Below, in pieces: positions 33,198 to 42,182 of a stretch of DNA of 64,000 bases. Position 1 is the stretch's first letter. Each line of letters starts with the position of its first letter. A model generated the notes under the pieces. It was not told the DNA's origin. It did not search any database and worked only from the letters and a program-made list of their open reading frames with translations. The position numbers were made by a program, and so were the translations under genes. The DNA is from Gammaproteobacteria bacterium (GTDB taxonomy: Bacteria; Pseudomonadota; Gammaproteobacteria; Chromatiales; Chromatiaceae): positions 1 through 64,000 of the forward strand of contig JAGRGP010000045.1 in assembly GCA_020445415.1 (NCBI GenBank), read 5' to 3'.

Positions 33198-34271
33198 TTG
33201 AATCGAAACCATAGAGAGATGTCCCGCGGGCGTGGCGCGCTCACCAACCCTGACAACCGCTTCTCATCACATAGTCACGAGGCGTTCGATGACGGGTGGA
33301 GCACAGGGGAAAACGTCCCGGCACCACTGACGACGGTGCTGCGGCCGGATTCCAATCGTTCGATGATCAGCCGTAACGATTCACCAGACGTCCCGTTCGA
33401 CCAATCAATCAATCCTTATCGTGGGTGCGAGCACGGATGTATCTATTGTTACGCCCGGCCTACCCATGCCTGGCTTGGCCACAGTCCGGGATTGGATTTC
33501 GAGAGCCTGCTCTACTACAAGACAGACGCTGCGGAGAGTTTGCGGAGGGAGTTGGGTAAACAGGGATACCGTTGTAAACCGCTGGCGATCGGAGGCGTGA
33601 CGGATGCGTACCAGCCGGTGGAGAAGCGGCTGAAGTTGATGCGGGGTATCTTGCAGTTACTGGTTGATTGTGGGCAGCCGACTACGCTGTTGACAAAATC
33701 CGCGCTAGTGGAGCGGGACATCGATTTACTGACCAAGCTGGCGTCGCGTCGACAGGCGCAAGTGATGATTTCGATCACTACGTTGGAACGCGACTTGGCC
33801 CGCCGTCTAGAACCTCGGGCGGCGGCGCCACAACGCCGCCTGCAAACAATCGCTCGGCTCAGCCGGGCAGGCATTCCTGTAGGTGTGTTGGTGGCTCCGG
33901 TGATCCCGGTCCTAACCGATCCAGAGCTCGAGCGGATAATGACTGCGGCACGGAATGCGGGCGCCGTCAACGCTCGCTACATTTTATTGCGGCTCCCCCG
34001 TGAAGTTGCTGGTTTATTCTCCGAGTGGCTGGAAACCCATGTCCCACAGCAGGCGGCGCGCATACTGAAACGGATTAGGGACACTCAGGGTGGGGCACTT
34101 TACCGATCTCAGTTTGGGCAGCGGATGAGCGGAGAGGGTCCCTATGCCGAAATGATCGCCCAACGGTTTCAATTGGCGAGGAAGCGTTTGGGGTTCAGGG
34201 AGATGGAAGTGCTGGATTGCAGTGCGTTTTCCAGGCCATGCGCCTCGGGCGGCCAACTGAGTTTGCTCTGA
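33198..34271 (+). CDS. Radical SAM protein, PA0069/Rv2578c type
   Basis: A 357-residue enzyme. The cluster-binding motif CEHGCIYCYARPTH (CxxxCxxC) is in the first third, after the family stretch FDQSINPYRGCEHGC. A TIM-barrel-like part follows (GVTDAYQPVEKRLKLMRGIL, ITTLERDLARRLEPRAAAPQRRL). This family (annotated as PA0069 or SPL-like radical SAM) resembles spore photoproduct lyase at the cluster but has no proven reaction. Its place just after the photolyase suggests, but does not prove, a DNA-repair link. Start is TTG at 33198 or ATG at 33219; both keep the whole domain. Confidence 0.85.
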   Translation: MNRNHREMSRGRGALTNPDNRFSSHSHEAFDDGWSTGENVPAPLTTVLRPDSNRSMISRNDSPDVPFDQSINPYRGCEHGCIYCYARPTHAWLGHSPGLDFESLLYYKTDAAESLRRELGKQGYRCKPLAIGGVTDAYQPVEKRLKLMRGILQLLVDCGQPTTLLTKSALVERDIDLLTKLASRRQAQVMISITTLERDLARRLEPRAAAPQRRLQTIARLSRAGIPVGVLVAPVIPVLTDPELERIMTAARNAGAVNARYILLRLPREVAGLFSEWLETHVPQQAARILKRIRDTQGGALYRSQFGQRMSGEGPYAEMIAQRFQLARKRLGFREMEVLDCSAFSRPCASGGQLSLL

Positions 34272-34349
34272 GCTAGATTGTTTGGCATTCCCACCCGAAC
34301 ACTCGGTGGGTAACTGTCCGAAAATCTCCAATAGCGCATCGTGCGCTAC

Positions 34350-34685
34350 TCAGAGGTCATAGCATTTCCAGATGTCGGAACCTTTGCGGCGTTCCACCGT
34401 GCGCTTATCGGCTTTGTGTGGAGACCACCGGGATACACGCCGCTCCAATCCATTCCGGCGATCCGTTATGCCTCGGTACTGGCAGGTGCAATGCTCAGCC
34501 TCACAGCCCGGGGCCGGTAGGCGTGGTGCCTTCTTGAATGAGTAAAAGATACCGACTAGCCGGGAACCGCTCCGGCATCCGCAGTTAGCCACCTGTACGC
34601 CGAGAAATTTTTTTGATCGTTGCAGACTATCCAGCTGTTCCTGGGGTGTCAGGGGGTGCTTCGGTTTCGAGAGTAACCATCCCAT
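34350..34685 (-). CDS. Small Cys- and Arg-rich conserved-looking protein
   Basis: A 111-residue protein without signal peptide. The middle holds clustered cysteines (ANCGCRSG, then PGCEAEHCTCQYRGITDRRN), and the tail is basic (GLERRVSRW, TVERRKGSDIW). I have a memory of short gammaproteobacterial hypothetical proteins with an EHCTC-x-YR-x-x-DRR pattern but no function for them. The cysteines could bind zinc. It is convergent with the radical SAM gene and divergent from the DUF3179 gene. Since it is opposite to its neighbours and has no shadowing gene, I regard it as real. Confidence 0.55.
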   Translation of the reverse strand: MGWLLSKPKHPLTPQEQLDSLQRSKKFLGVQVANCGCRSGSRLVGIFYSFKKAPRLPAPGCEAEHCTCQYRGITDRRNGLERRVSRWSPHKADKRTVERRKGSDIWKCYDL

Positions 34686-34830
34686 GTCCTAAGATTCGGC
34701 TGCTGTGGAGATAACTTGAACGTGGCGTGGGAGACCGGCGAAATATTCCTATGCCTGGCCGGGTCACTATTGACGACCCGTGTAGAAGGGCAGGGCTTGA
34801 TTGCCCTAACGGCAGGACCGGTGGTGCCTT

Positions 34831-35766
34831 ATGCGCAGCAAGTTAATGAAGATTCAGATGCTGTTGTGGCTCGCTGCTTTCGGTGCGTATCCATGGGCAG
34901 CGGAAATGAACGGGTTCGAAATCGATGGCGATACGCTGGTACCTATCGACGCAATCCACTCCGGTGGACCTCCCAGAGACGGTATCCCCGCCATCGACGC
35001 CCCGGTATTTCTGGGGCCCCTCGACACCCAGGATTTGAAACCCACCGACCGGGTATTGGGGCTATTCCACCGTGGCATCGCCAAGGCCTATCCCGTGGCA
35101 ATCATGAACTGGCACGAGATCGTCAACGATCGTTTCTCCGGATCACCGGTTGTGATCACCTACTGTCCCCTATGTGGTAGCGGGATGGCCTTTGCCGCCC
35201 AGATTGGGGAGACGGAACTGACCCTGGGGGTTTCCGGGCTTCTCTACAACAGTGATGTTCTACTCTATGACCGGCAAAGCGGCTCGCTCTGGTCGCAAAT
35301 GCTATCCCTTGCGATTTCCGGTCCCATGCGGGGCAAGCGGCTGAACCTACTGCCACTGGTGCATACCACTTGGGGAGAGTGGCGAAACGAGCATCCAGAC
35401 ACCCAGGTGTTGTCGAGAAGCACGGGATACCAGCGGGACTACGACCGGGATCCCTACAGTGGCTATATCGACTCCACGGGAATCTGGTTTCCGGTGGCTA
35501 ACCGAGATTCCCGATACCACCCGAAAGAGCGGGTGCTCGGTGTGGAGATCGGCGGCAGATATAAGGCGTACCCGTTTTCTGAGTTGAGCCGAAAGCCGGG
35601 CAGCCATTTCGATAATTTTGCTGGAAAGCGCTTGGAAGTGGTTTATAGCCAAGAAGGAGAAACGGCCCGTGTGTTCGACGGGCAACAGGAGGTTGCCGCT
35701 ATCATATCATTCTGGTTTGCCTGGGTGGCCTTTCATCCGGATACTGAAGTTTACCTGTCCGAATAG
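34831..35766 (+). CDS. DUF3179 domain protein, exported
   Basis: A 311-residue protein with an N-terminal signal peptide (IQMLLWLAAFGAYPWAA) and a DUF3179 domain filling the rest: GLFHRGIAKAYPVAIMNWHE, VVITYCPLCGSGMAF with two cysteines, and SLWSQMLSLAISGPM. DUF3179 proteins are common in marine bacteria, and their role is unknown. The Cys pair in YCPLCGSG and nearby His could bind a metal. ATG at 34846 is another possible start. The repair helicase gene starts about 100 bases later in the same direction. Confidence 0.75.
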   Translation: MRSKLMKIQMLLWLAAFGAYPWAAEMNGFEIDGDTLVPIDAIHSGGPPRDGIPAIDAPVFLGPLDTQDLKPTDRVLGLFHRGIAKAYPVAIMNWHEIVNDRFSGSPVVITYCPLCGSGMAFAAQIGETELTLGVSGLLYNSDVLLYDRQSGSLWSQMLSLAISGPMRGKRLNLLPLVHTTWGEWRNEHPDTQVLSRSTGYQRDYDRDPYSGYIDSTGIWFPVANRDSRYHPKERVLGVEIGGRYKAYPFSELSRKPGSHFDNFAGKRLEVVYSQEGETARVFDGQQEVAAIISFWFAWVAFHPDTEVYLSE

Positions 35767-35864
35767 CCGCTTGATTGGAATGGCGGACTCATCGTTTGAG
35801 CCTGCCATCCTGCTAGTCTCTCGCTATCTTGGTAAGGATGGCAGGTTCGGGGTGGATGGAGAGC

Positions 35865-38258
35865 ATGAGCGTACAGCGGCCGATTCCGGTTGAACCCGGC
35901 ATCGATGAGTGGGTCGGTAGGCTCAAGAACCGGTATGGCGAACGGATTACCGGTGAACTTCATATCCCGGCGCGCGCAGGCTGCTTTGATGATCTACCCT
36001 CAGGGCTGGATTCACGATTGCGTCAGGCGCTGACGGCCCGGGGCATCAGCCGGCTGTATCGACACCAATCCCTTGTCTGGCAGGCGCTGGAGCGAGGTGA
36101 GCATACGGTGGTGGTGACCCCTACGGCTTCTGGTAAAACCCTATGCTACAACCTGCCGGTGCTAAATCAAATCATCACCCATCAAGCCAAGGCGCTTTAT
36201 CTTTTTCCCACCAAAGCCCTTTCCCAGGATCAACTGGCGGAACTTGCGGCGATCAATCGCGCGGGTGGACTGGGGGTAAGGGCCTTCACGTTCGATGGCG
36301 ATACACCGGGCGATGCTCGTAAGGCGGTTAGACTCCGGGGTGATATCGTGGTCTCGAATCCGGATATGTTGCATCAGGGGATCCTGCCCCATCACACCAA
36401 GTGGGCCCAATTTTTCGAGTCGTTGCGCTATGTCGTCATCGATGAGCTGCACAGTTACCGGGGAGTGTTCGGTTCCCACATGGCAAATGTATTGCGGCGC
36501 CTAGCACGGATCTGCCGATTTTACGGCTCCCAGCCCCGCTTCGTAATGGCAAGCGCCACCATTGCCAACCCCCGCGAGCTGGCTGAGCAGTTGGTCGACG
36601 CACCGGTAACGGCGGTTACTCAGAGCGGGGCGCCACAGGGTGAGAAGCGTTTACTGCTTTGGAATCCCCCGGTCGTTGACAAGGATTTGGGCATTCGCGC
36701 ATCAGCTCGCTCCCAGACCCTGTCCATCGCCCGGCTGGCAATAGAAAAGGGATTTAAGAGTATTATCTTTGCCCGCAGTCGGCTGATGGTGGAGGTGTTG
36801 ACCAAATACCTCAAAGACAGATTTGACCAGGACCCACGCAGACCGCCCCGTATCCTTGCTTACCGGGGCGGTTATCTGCCCACCGAACGGCGTGCCGCGG
36901 AGGTCCGTCTGCGGGAGGGCAGCGTCGATTGTGTTATCAGTACTTCTGCCCTGGAGTTGGGCGTGGACATCGGTTCGCTGGATATCTCGATCTTGAACGG
37001 CTATCCCGGTTCCATTGCAGGAACGTGGCAGCGACTGGGGCGTGCGGGCAGGCGGAACCGATCCACCCTCGGGGTGTTGGTAGCCAGCAGTCAGCCGCTG
37101 GATCAGTATCTGGTTCGCAACCCTGATTTTTTCTTAGGAGCCTCTCCTGAAGCTGCGCACATCGCGCCTGACCAACTTCTTATCCTTCTCGATCATGTTC
37201 GTTGCGCCGCATTTGAACTGCCCTTCGACCGGAGTGAGTCGTTTGGCGCCGAACCCCTCGCCGAGATCCTTGGGTATCTGGAACAGCAAGGAGTGTTACA
37301 CCAGGAAGGTGACAGGTGGCATTGGATGGCCGACAGCTATCCTGCCGGGGCCGTCTCACTGCGCTCGGTGGCGGAGGGTAATTTTGTGGTGATTGATATT
37401 GGCGGGGGCGGCCAGAAGATCATTGCCGAAGTCGATTTCAGCGGGGCACCGCTGACCCTCTATCCGGGAGCGATTTACATGATCCAGTCCGATCCCTACC
37501 AGGTGGAACGGCTGGATTGGGAGGGGCGAAAAGCCTTCGTGCGCCGTACCCGAGCGGACTATTACACGGATGCCATTGACTACAGTCGGCTCAAGATCCT
37601 GGAGTGTTTCGAGCACACGACGGTTGGTCAAGGCGCCGTCCTGCACGGCGAGGTGCATCTGGTAAGGCGGGTGGCGGGTTACAAAAAAATACGTTACTAC
37701 ACTCATGAAAACGTGGGCTTTGGAAAGATTGGTCTACCGGATCAGGAGATGCATACTACTGCCGTCTGGTGGCAAATTCCGCCCCGGCTCCTGGATGAGT
37801 CGTTTCCCAATCGCCAGCAGGCCCTCGATGGCTTTCTCGGAGCGGCTTATGGCATGCACCATGTGGCGGCTTTGCGCATGATGGCCGAAGTTTCGGATCT
37901 CGGACGGGCGGTGGGGGACAGCGAGGAGGGCTGGGTTGCCACTGTCGGAAACGAGGGGCGGGGTTCCCTGCGCGGCTCGGAGTGGGAAGAGATACCGCTG
38001 GAGTCATCTCGCTGTTTTCGTCCAACGTTGTTCCTTTACGACAACTACCCAGGGGGCGTGGGGTTGTCGGCACCGTTGTACGATCAGCGGAACTCGGTGA
38101 TCGAGCAGACCTTGCGTCTGGTCAGTCAGTGTGACTGCCGCTTTGGTTGCCCCGCTTGCGTCGGTCCGATACTCGTGTCGGACGAAGTTCGCGGGTACTC
38201 GGCTAAGGACGCGGCCCTCCAGATCTTGCAGATGTTCCGGGAAGCGCCTGGTGACTAG
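35865..38258 (+). CDS. mrfA: MrfA-like DEAD/DEAH helicase with DUF1998 zinc motif
   Basis: A helicase of about 797 residues. Motif I is TPTASGKTLCY, motif II VIDELHSYRG, motif V SALELGVDIG and motif VI QRLGRAGRR. The C-terminus carries the four-cysteine motif CDCRFGCPACVGP of DUF1998/MZB helicases. In Bacillus subtilis this family member (YprA, MrfA) works with the exonuclease MrfB in repair of mitomycin C damage, and here an MrfB-like gene overlaps its end. ATG at 35865 follows a GGAGA site; 35856 and TTG at 35829 are alternatives. The 3' to 5' helicase activity is known from the family, not shown here. The overlap of the two genes supports joint action. Confidence 0.88.
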   Translation: MSVQRPIPVEPGIDEWVGRLKNRYGERITGELHIPARAGCFDDLPSGLDSRLRQALTARGISRLYRHQSLVWQALERGEHTVVVTPTASGKTLCYNLPVLNQIITHQAKALYLFPTKALSQDQLAELAAINRAGGLGVRAFTFDGDTPGDARKAVRLRGDIVVSNPDMLHQGILPHHTKWAQFFESLRYVVIDELHSYRGVFGSHMANVLRRLARICRFYGSQPRFVMASATIANPRELAEQLVDAPVTAVTQSGAPQGEKRLLLWNPPVVDKDLGIRASARSQTLSIARLAIEKGFKSIIFARSRLMVEVLTKYLKDRFDQDPRRPPRILAYRGGYLPTERRAAEVRLREGSVDCVISTSALELGVDIGSLDISILNGYPGSIAGTWQRLGRAGRRNRSTLGVLVASSQPLDQYLVRNPDFFLGASPEAAHIAPDQLLILLDHVRCAAFELPFDRSESFGAEPLAEILGYLEQQGVLHQEGDRWHWMADSYPAGAVSLRSVAEGNFVVIDIGGGGQKIIAEVDFSGAPLTLYPGAIYMIQSDPYQVERLDWEGRKAFVRRTRADYYTDAIDYSRLKILECFEHTTVGQGAVLHGEVHLVRRVAGYKKIRYYTHENVGFGKIGLPDQEMHTTAVWWQIPPRLLDESFPNRQQALDGFLGAAYGMHHVAALRMMAEVSDLGRAVGDSEEGWVATVGNEGRGSLRGSEWEEIPLESSRCFRPTLFLYDNYPGGVGLSAPLYDQRNSVIEQTLRLVSQCDCRFGCPACVGPILVSDEVRGYSAKDAALQILQMFREAPGD

Positions 38259-39306
38259 CGTCGGAGAACGCCTTCGTTTGTTGCGGGATCAATGCCCCCA
38301 GGTACGGCCAGAAGCAACTGGATTTACGGCTCGCGTCGAGCGCCTGAGGCGTTCCCGGTTAATGGAGGGGAAGGATCGAGACACTTGTCTCGCTGCCGCG
38401 CTGGGAGGGCAGGTTATCGCACCGGGCCTGTTATTGATCGAGAGGCGGTTTGACCTATCCGCCAACCATGGTTCCCATCCGCTTTCCCTGCTCAATCAAT
38501 TACCGGAAGACCTGCCAACGGACCATGAACTGCTTCCCCACCAGATAGTTTTTTTGGATACCGAGACAACGGGTTTGTCCGGCGGGAGTGGGACTCTTGC
38601 ATTCCTGTTGGGCATGGCGCGCATCGGGCCACTGGAACTGAAGGTGCGCCAGTTGTTATTAAGCCGCTACTGCGGCGAGAGGCCAATGTTGGAGCAGGCC
38701 CGGTTCTGGTTGACGGAAGGAATTACCGCGGTTACCTACAACGGCAGTGGTTTTGATCTGCCTCTGCTGACGGGCCGTTGCCGAATCAACGGGCTGCCGG
38801 CGCTGTTTCCGGCCATCCTACATGTCGATCTGCTGCATTTTACCCGGCGCGCGTTTTCAAAGTGCTGGGACGACTGTCGCCTGGCAACGGTGGAACGGCA
38901 ATTGTTGGGTTATCGGCGCTATCGGGATCTGCCGGGTTCACAGGCTCCACAAGCCTGGATAGACTGGATTCAAAGGCAGAAATGGAAGGCACTGGAGGGG
39001 GTGTGTCAGCACAACCGGAGGGATCTGCTATCGCTGGCAATGTTATTGCCGCTGCTCTCGGCAGTCTACCGGGACCCACTCCTTAAGGGAGCTGATCTGC
39101 TGTCTGTTGTCAGAGGACATTTGAAGGTTGGACGGGAACCCTGGGCACTGGGTTTACTGCAAAACCATCGGGCGGAAATTGGAGAAGTCGGGCAGCGGGA
39201 ACTAATGCGACTTCTCAACCGCCAGGAACGCGACCGCCAGCTCCACTTAGCCTGTGGCTTTGATTCTTACTGCGCCCATCCCGGCTCCGGGCCGGCGATA
39301 GGTTAG
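38251..39306 (+). CDS. mrfB: MrfB-like DEDD-type exonuclease
   Basis: A 351-residue protein with an RNase H-like exonuclease domain (YprB/MrfB type). Catalytic acids are seen in FLDTETTGLSGGSG (D and E), in YNGSGFDLPLL and at CQHNRRDLLSLAM, matching a DEDD active site. The remainder is helical. Start is GTG at 38251, which overlaps the mrfA-like stop codon by eight bases; the open frame reaches back to 38131 only as an overlap artefact. In B. subtilis MrfB acts with MrfA in mitomycin-lesion repair. An equivalent pair here is inference from family and gene order. Confidence 0.83.
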   Translation: MTSVGERLRLLRDQCPQVRPEATGFTARVERLRRSRLMEGKDRDTCLAAALGGQVIAPGLLLIERRFDLSANHGSHPLSLLNQLPEDLPTDHELLPHQIVFLDTETTGLSGGSGTLAFLLGMARIGPLELKVRQLLLSRYCGERPMLEQARFWLTEGITAVTYNGSGFDLPLLTGRCRINGLPALFPAILHVDLLHFTRRAFSKCWDDCRLATVERQLLGYRRYRDLPGSQAPQAWIDWIQRQKWKALEGVCQHNRRDLLSLAMLLPLLSAVYRDPLLKGADLLSVVRGHLKVGREPWALGLLQNHRAEIGEVGQRELMRLLNRQERDRQLHLACGFDSYCAHPGSGPAIG

Positions 39307-39332
39307 TGGGCGGCGATCATCCGTATCCTGGG

Positions 39333-39371
39333 AGGCAGGAAACCCGCTTCCGGGGAATCCTATGCCTGCCT
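39333..39371. terminator. Hairpin between convergent genes
   Basis: AGGCAGG (39333-39339) pairs with CCTGCCT (39365-39371), with an inner CCCG/CGGG stem. It lies between the stops of the mrfB-like and protease-hydrolase genes and may serve both. No T-run follows. Confidence 0.35.
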
Positions 39372-39387
39372 GCGGGGGGGCGGTATC

Positions 39388-41223
39388 TCAGTATCCTAAA
39401 TCGGCATCGATGAACGGGTGCTCAGGGGGGGTGCCGAGTATGCCGCGCAAGATGTCGTTCATGGTCGCCGTGTCGTTATCAAATCCACCGTGGCTGGTGG
39501 CGTGGCTGCGGCCTTTGATACCGGCTCCAGGCCCCTGGCTGTACACGAATTCAAGCCGCTCTCCGGCGAGTGCTTTCAAGCCCTTGTTGTAGATTTCCAT
39601 GCCGAGAATGGCCTCGGGCACCTGCTCCTCAAAGGCGTTGGATACCAGATACAACAGCGACTTCCGGTAAATCTTCGCTACATTGTCATCTTTTTCCAGC
39701 CGACCGTTCAAATTGTAGATCGTCATCTTGTCGATAGCGAACCCCCGGTCAGTTTGCAGCAGCGGTAGATAGTGGCTCTTGAAGAGGTCTATGGAAGCCG
39801 CGGGAGCCATCAGGCTGCAACTTCTCACCCTTAAGTCAGGTGCAAGCGATTTCAATGCCGCCGTTAAATAAGCGAGGAGAATGGCTCCGGTACTGTGGCC
39901 AACCAGATGAATATTGAGTAGGCGTCCGCGCCGCTTGAATGCCTTGACGAAAGACTCGATAACCGAGATCCCCGCTCTGCCGTCACTGAAAGGACACCGA
40001 GCTCCGCTCTTCATTTCCCGCCATAACGCGCGGCCGGGTATTCGAGTACTCTGTTCAAGAATCTTGTCTGTCCAGTCTGTGAGTCCCCCGGCTCGCTGCT
40101 CGGCCTCTTCTTCTCTGCCGAGGACCACATCCTTAAGCTCTTCGAGTAGCCCGGTATCGTACATAATATGATAGGGATAGATGCGATTGAGCTTGAAGGT
40201 ATCCCGCATGGCGCTGATGCGGGTGGCGGAATCCCGGGGAGAATTGAGGCCGCCATGAGCGTAGAGTAACAAGTGGTCATATTTGTCGCTCTTGGCGATC
40301 AACCTGGCAGTTTGGCGGGTATCGTAGGCGGTACTCCAGTAGCGGCCCCGCTGATGGAACTCACCGTCATCGATATGCACGAAATGGCCGGCAATTTCCG
40401 CGCGGGTGGGGGAGCGCCCAGACTGCTTTCTGCCGTCGTGTATTACGGAATATTGATTCGGGGCGTTATGCCAGATCTGCGGTGTTGGCAACGCCAATTG
40501 AAACACCCAGGCATCGCGAATATTTTGTTGCCAGTCTTCATAGGTCCATAGAGCCACTCCATCATCGCCCCACTGTTCTCCCCAAGAGTTTTGCACCAGA
40601 AAACCTTTGTCGTTGTATCCCACAATGGCAAAGGCGTGTCCCCCGATGGCTGTCGGTTGCATCAGGATCTTGCCGTTCTTGACACGGTGTTTGTCCCAGC
40701 CTTCGTGGACCATGGCCGACACGTAGATAGCGCCAACCTCGTTGAGTGCGGTATGAAAGTCAGAGATGCGGTTTGGTAAACGGAAGTAGGCTCCCAAGGT
40801 GTTCTCCCGCGCCCTCTTGGCACGCAGGATGGTCAATTCTCCGGGATTCGGAAGATACCGCCAGTGCTCATCACGGCATACGCCCATTGCGTACCAGCCC
40901 TTGATTGCGCCCCGGCAACTGGATCCGGCATACCTCTCTCCAGGCCACTCGTCATGACGCTTTGCCATTTCATAGAGCATGCGTGAACTGACGGTGTACC
41001 CACGACCACGCCGCTGATTGAGCATGTTGATGACCGCCGCTAGGCCAAATCCCGTGCAAGCCCCTTCGCTGCCCTGATCGAGAATCGTAAGATCCTTGGG
41101 GCGATCGAGGCTTGGTTGTAATTGGATGAGCGCTGGTTGGTAGATGAAATCCCGAAAGTCTGGAACATCTGGTGTGGCATTCAGTGGATAATCCCCCAAA
41201 CATGTAATCTCCGAGTCGCTCAT
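39388..41223 (-). CDS. Papain-like cysteine protease fused to a GxSxG serine hydrolase
   Basis: A 611-residue protein of two parts. Residues 1 to about 245 are a C1-family (papain) peptidase: catalytic Cys56 in DQGSEGACTGFG, His196 in IGGHAFAIVGYN and Asn212 in VQNSWGEQWGDDG. Residues about 300-611 look like an alpha/beta hydrolase: HLLLYAHGGLNS near the oxyanion region and nucleophile Ser444 in LVGHSTGAILLAYL. A late SHATSHGG could supply the histidine. There is no signal peptide or prodomain of normal length. The open frame extends upstream to 41484 through a repeat element; ATG at 41223 with GGGGGAAA ahead is the natural start. Function is unknown. Confidence 0.8.
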   Translation of the reverse strand: MSDSEITCLGDYPLNATPDVPDFRDFIYQPALIQLQPSLDRPKDLTILDQGSEGACTGFGLAAVINMLNQRRGRGYTVSSRMLYEMAKRHDEWPGERYAGSSCRGAIKGWYAMGVCRDEHWRYLPNPGELTILRAKRARENTLGAYFRLPNRISDFHTALNEVGAIYVSAMVHEGWDKHRVKNGKILMQPTAIGGHAFAIVGYNDKGFLVQNSWGEQWGDDGVALWTYEDWQQNIRDAWVFQLALPTPQIWHNAPNQYSVIHDGRKQSGRSPTRAEIAGHFVHIDDGEFHQRGRYWSTAYDTRQTARLIAKSDKYDHLLLYAHGGLNSPRDSATRISAMRDTFKLNRIYPYHIMYDTGLLEELKDVVLGREEEAEQRAGGLTDWTDKILEQSTRIPGRALWREMKSGARCPFSDGRAGISVIESFVKAFKRRGRLLNIHLVGHSTGAILLAYLTAALKSLAPDLRVRSCSLMAPAASIDLFKSHYLPLLQTDRGFAIDKMTIYNLNGRLEKDDNVAKIYRKSLLYLVSNAFEEQVPEAILGMEIYNKGLKALAGERLEFVYSQGPGAGIKGRSHATSHGGFDNDTATMNDILRGILGTPPEHPFIDADLGY

Positions 41224-41774
41224 GAAGTTTCCCCCACTCCCGTGAATATTTAAAAGAATATACTTCCTGATTCGAGTATAGTCTGTTGAATTAAAAGGGT
41301 ATAACATCAGCTTTCTTCGGAAGTTTTTAGAATCTATCTCAAAATTACCGAACGACTTCGAGACCCGGCAAAACCGGCCGAAAACGCGCAGTTTACACGG
41401 AGTAAATGAGCAGTTGATGCAGGTCTCAACGCCGTATCGGTGGCGTGCGGCAATTTTGAGATAGGTTCTAGTACATACGCACAATACTCACTGGGCAGAA
41501 GGTAAATAGCCGTATCACGATTAAGTTATTTCAGTGCAATCAACGCTGATTTCCGCTGACGAAGCTGCTGCCGACTACTAAACGAGGTGCAGGCTTTGAA
41601 AGGATATCAGTGGCACCGAAACACTCAGGATGGGGTAAGATGTCGCGGGTCGCCAGTTTACGTGGGCCGCTGTGGGGCATGAATCCAGCGAATCGGGTGC
41701 TCGGGTACTGTTACTAGCGCGCCGAAATCACTCGTCGACCGGCATCGATAGATACCAAATATATTTAATTATCA
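41224..41774. other. Intergenic region with MITE-like element
   Basis: This 551-base gap is more AT-rich than its surroundings. It contains the inverted-repeat element at 41328-41470. The remaining parts (41224-41327 and 41471-41774) show no gene, RNA or further repeat that I can support. Short open frames here are spurious. Confidence 0.5.
41328..41470. repeat. 143-bp MITE-like element with 23-bp terminal inverted repeats
   Basis: The ends are inverted repeats of 23 bases that match at 21 positions: the left end begins TAGAATCTATCTCAAAATT and the right end finishes AATTTTGAGATAGGTTCTA. The 97-base interior encodes no protein. This is the structure of a non-autonomous transposable element or a solo pair of IS ends. 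A clear target-site duplication was not found. Only one copy is in the window. Confidence 0.65.
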
Positions 41775-42113
41775 ATGAGATATATCGTATCAATTTTGGT
41801 GGTGTATTGGGGGTTGGCAGCGGTGTACGCTCCGCTAGCTGTCGCGATTACCACCGAGCAGTATGACCGTATCAATGCGCTTGGCCGGCTAAATGGTGTC
41901 GCCCTGCACTGCGGTTACCTGGAAGAGATGAGGCGCATGAAGCAAGCACTTATCGATAATCTTCCGAAGCGCCGGGAGTTGGGATTGGCCTTTGATCGGT
42001 TAACTAACGAATCCTACCTCGATTTTATTAAGCGTGCCGAGGACTGTCCCCGAGAAAGTACGTTTGCTAGTGAGGTCAAAAAAGCAATCCAATTACTTAA
42101 AGATAGCTTTTAA
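41775..42113 (+). CDS. Small exported protein of unknown function
   Basis: A 112-residue protein with a convincing signal peptide (VSILVVYWGLAAVYAPLAVA) and a helical mature part holding two cysteines (HCGYLEEM and AEDCPRES) that could form a disulfide. The spacing of charged residues is typical of a folded small periplasmic protein. I do not recognise a family. It has no close partner: the ZnuA-SCO gene begins 70 bases later in the same direction. Confidence 0.6.
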   Translation: MRYIVSILVVYWGLAAVYAPLAVAITTEQYDRINALGRLNGVALHCGYLEEMRRMKQALIDNLPKRRELGLAFDRLTNESYLDFIKRAEDCPRESTFASEVKKAIQLLKDSF

Positions 42114-42182
42114 CTATATATATTATAAAAGATAATTAAAAAGAAACATGCTGTACATGTTAGGTTAGGCTTGATTGGACCG

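Noticed and set aside
34716-35180. 154-codon plus-strand frame ahead of and overlapping the DUF3179 gene
   Set aside because: Wrong-frame shadow of a recognised domain; its start region has no protein-like pattern.
41328-41470. A small RNA or rho-independent terminator instead of a transposable repeat
   Set aside because: The inverted arms are at the extreme ends with 97 bases between them and no T-run, which fits terminal repeats better.
41224-41484. Long N-terminal extension of the protease-hydrolase frame
   Set aside because: The extra 87 residues are encoded by the MITE-like element and flanking AT-rich DNA and do not look like protein; ATG at 41223 has a ribosome site.
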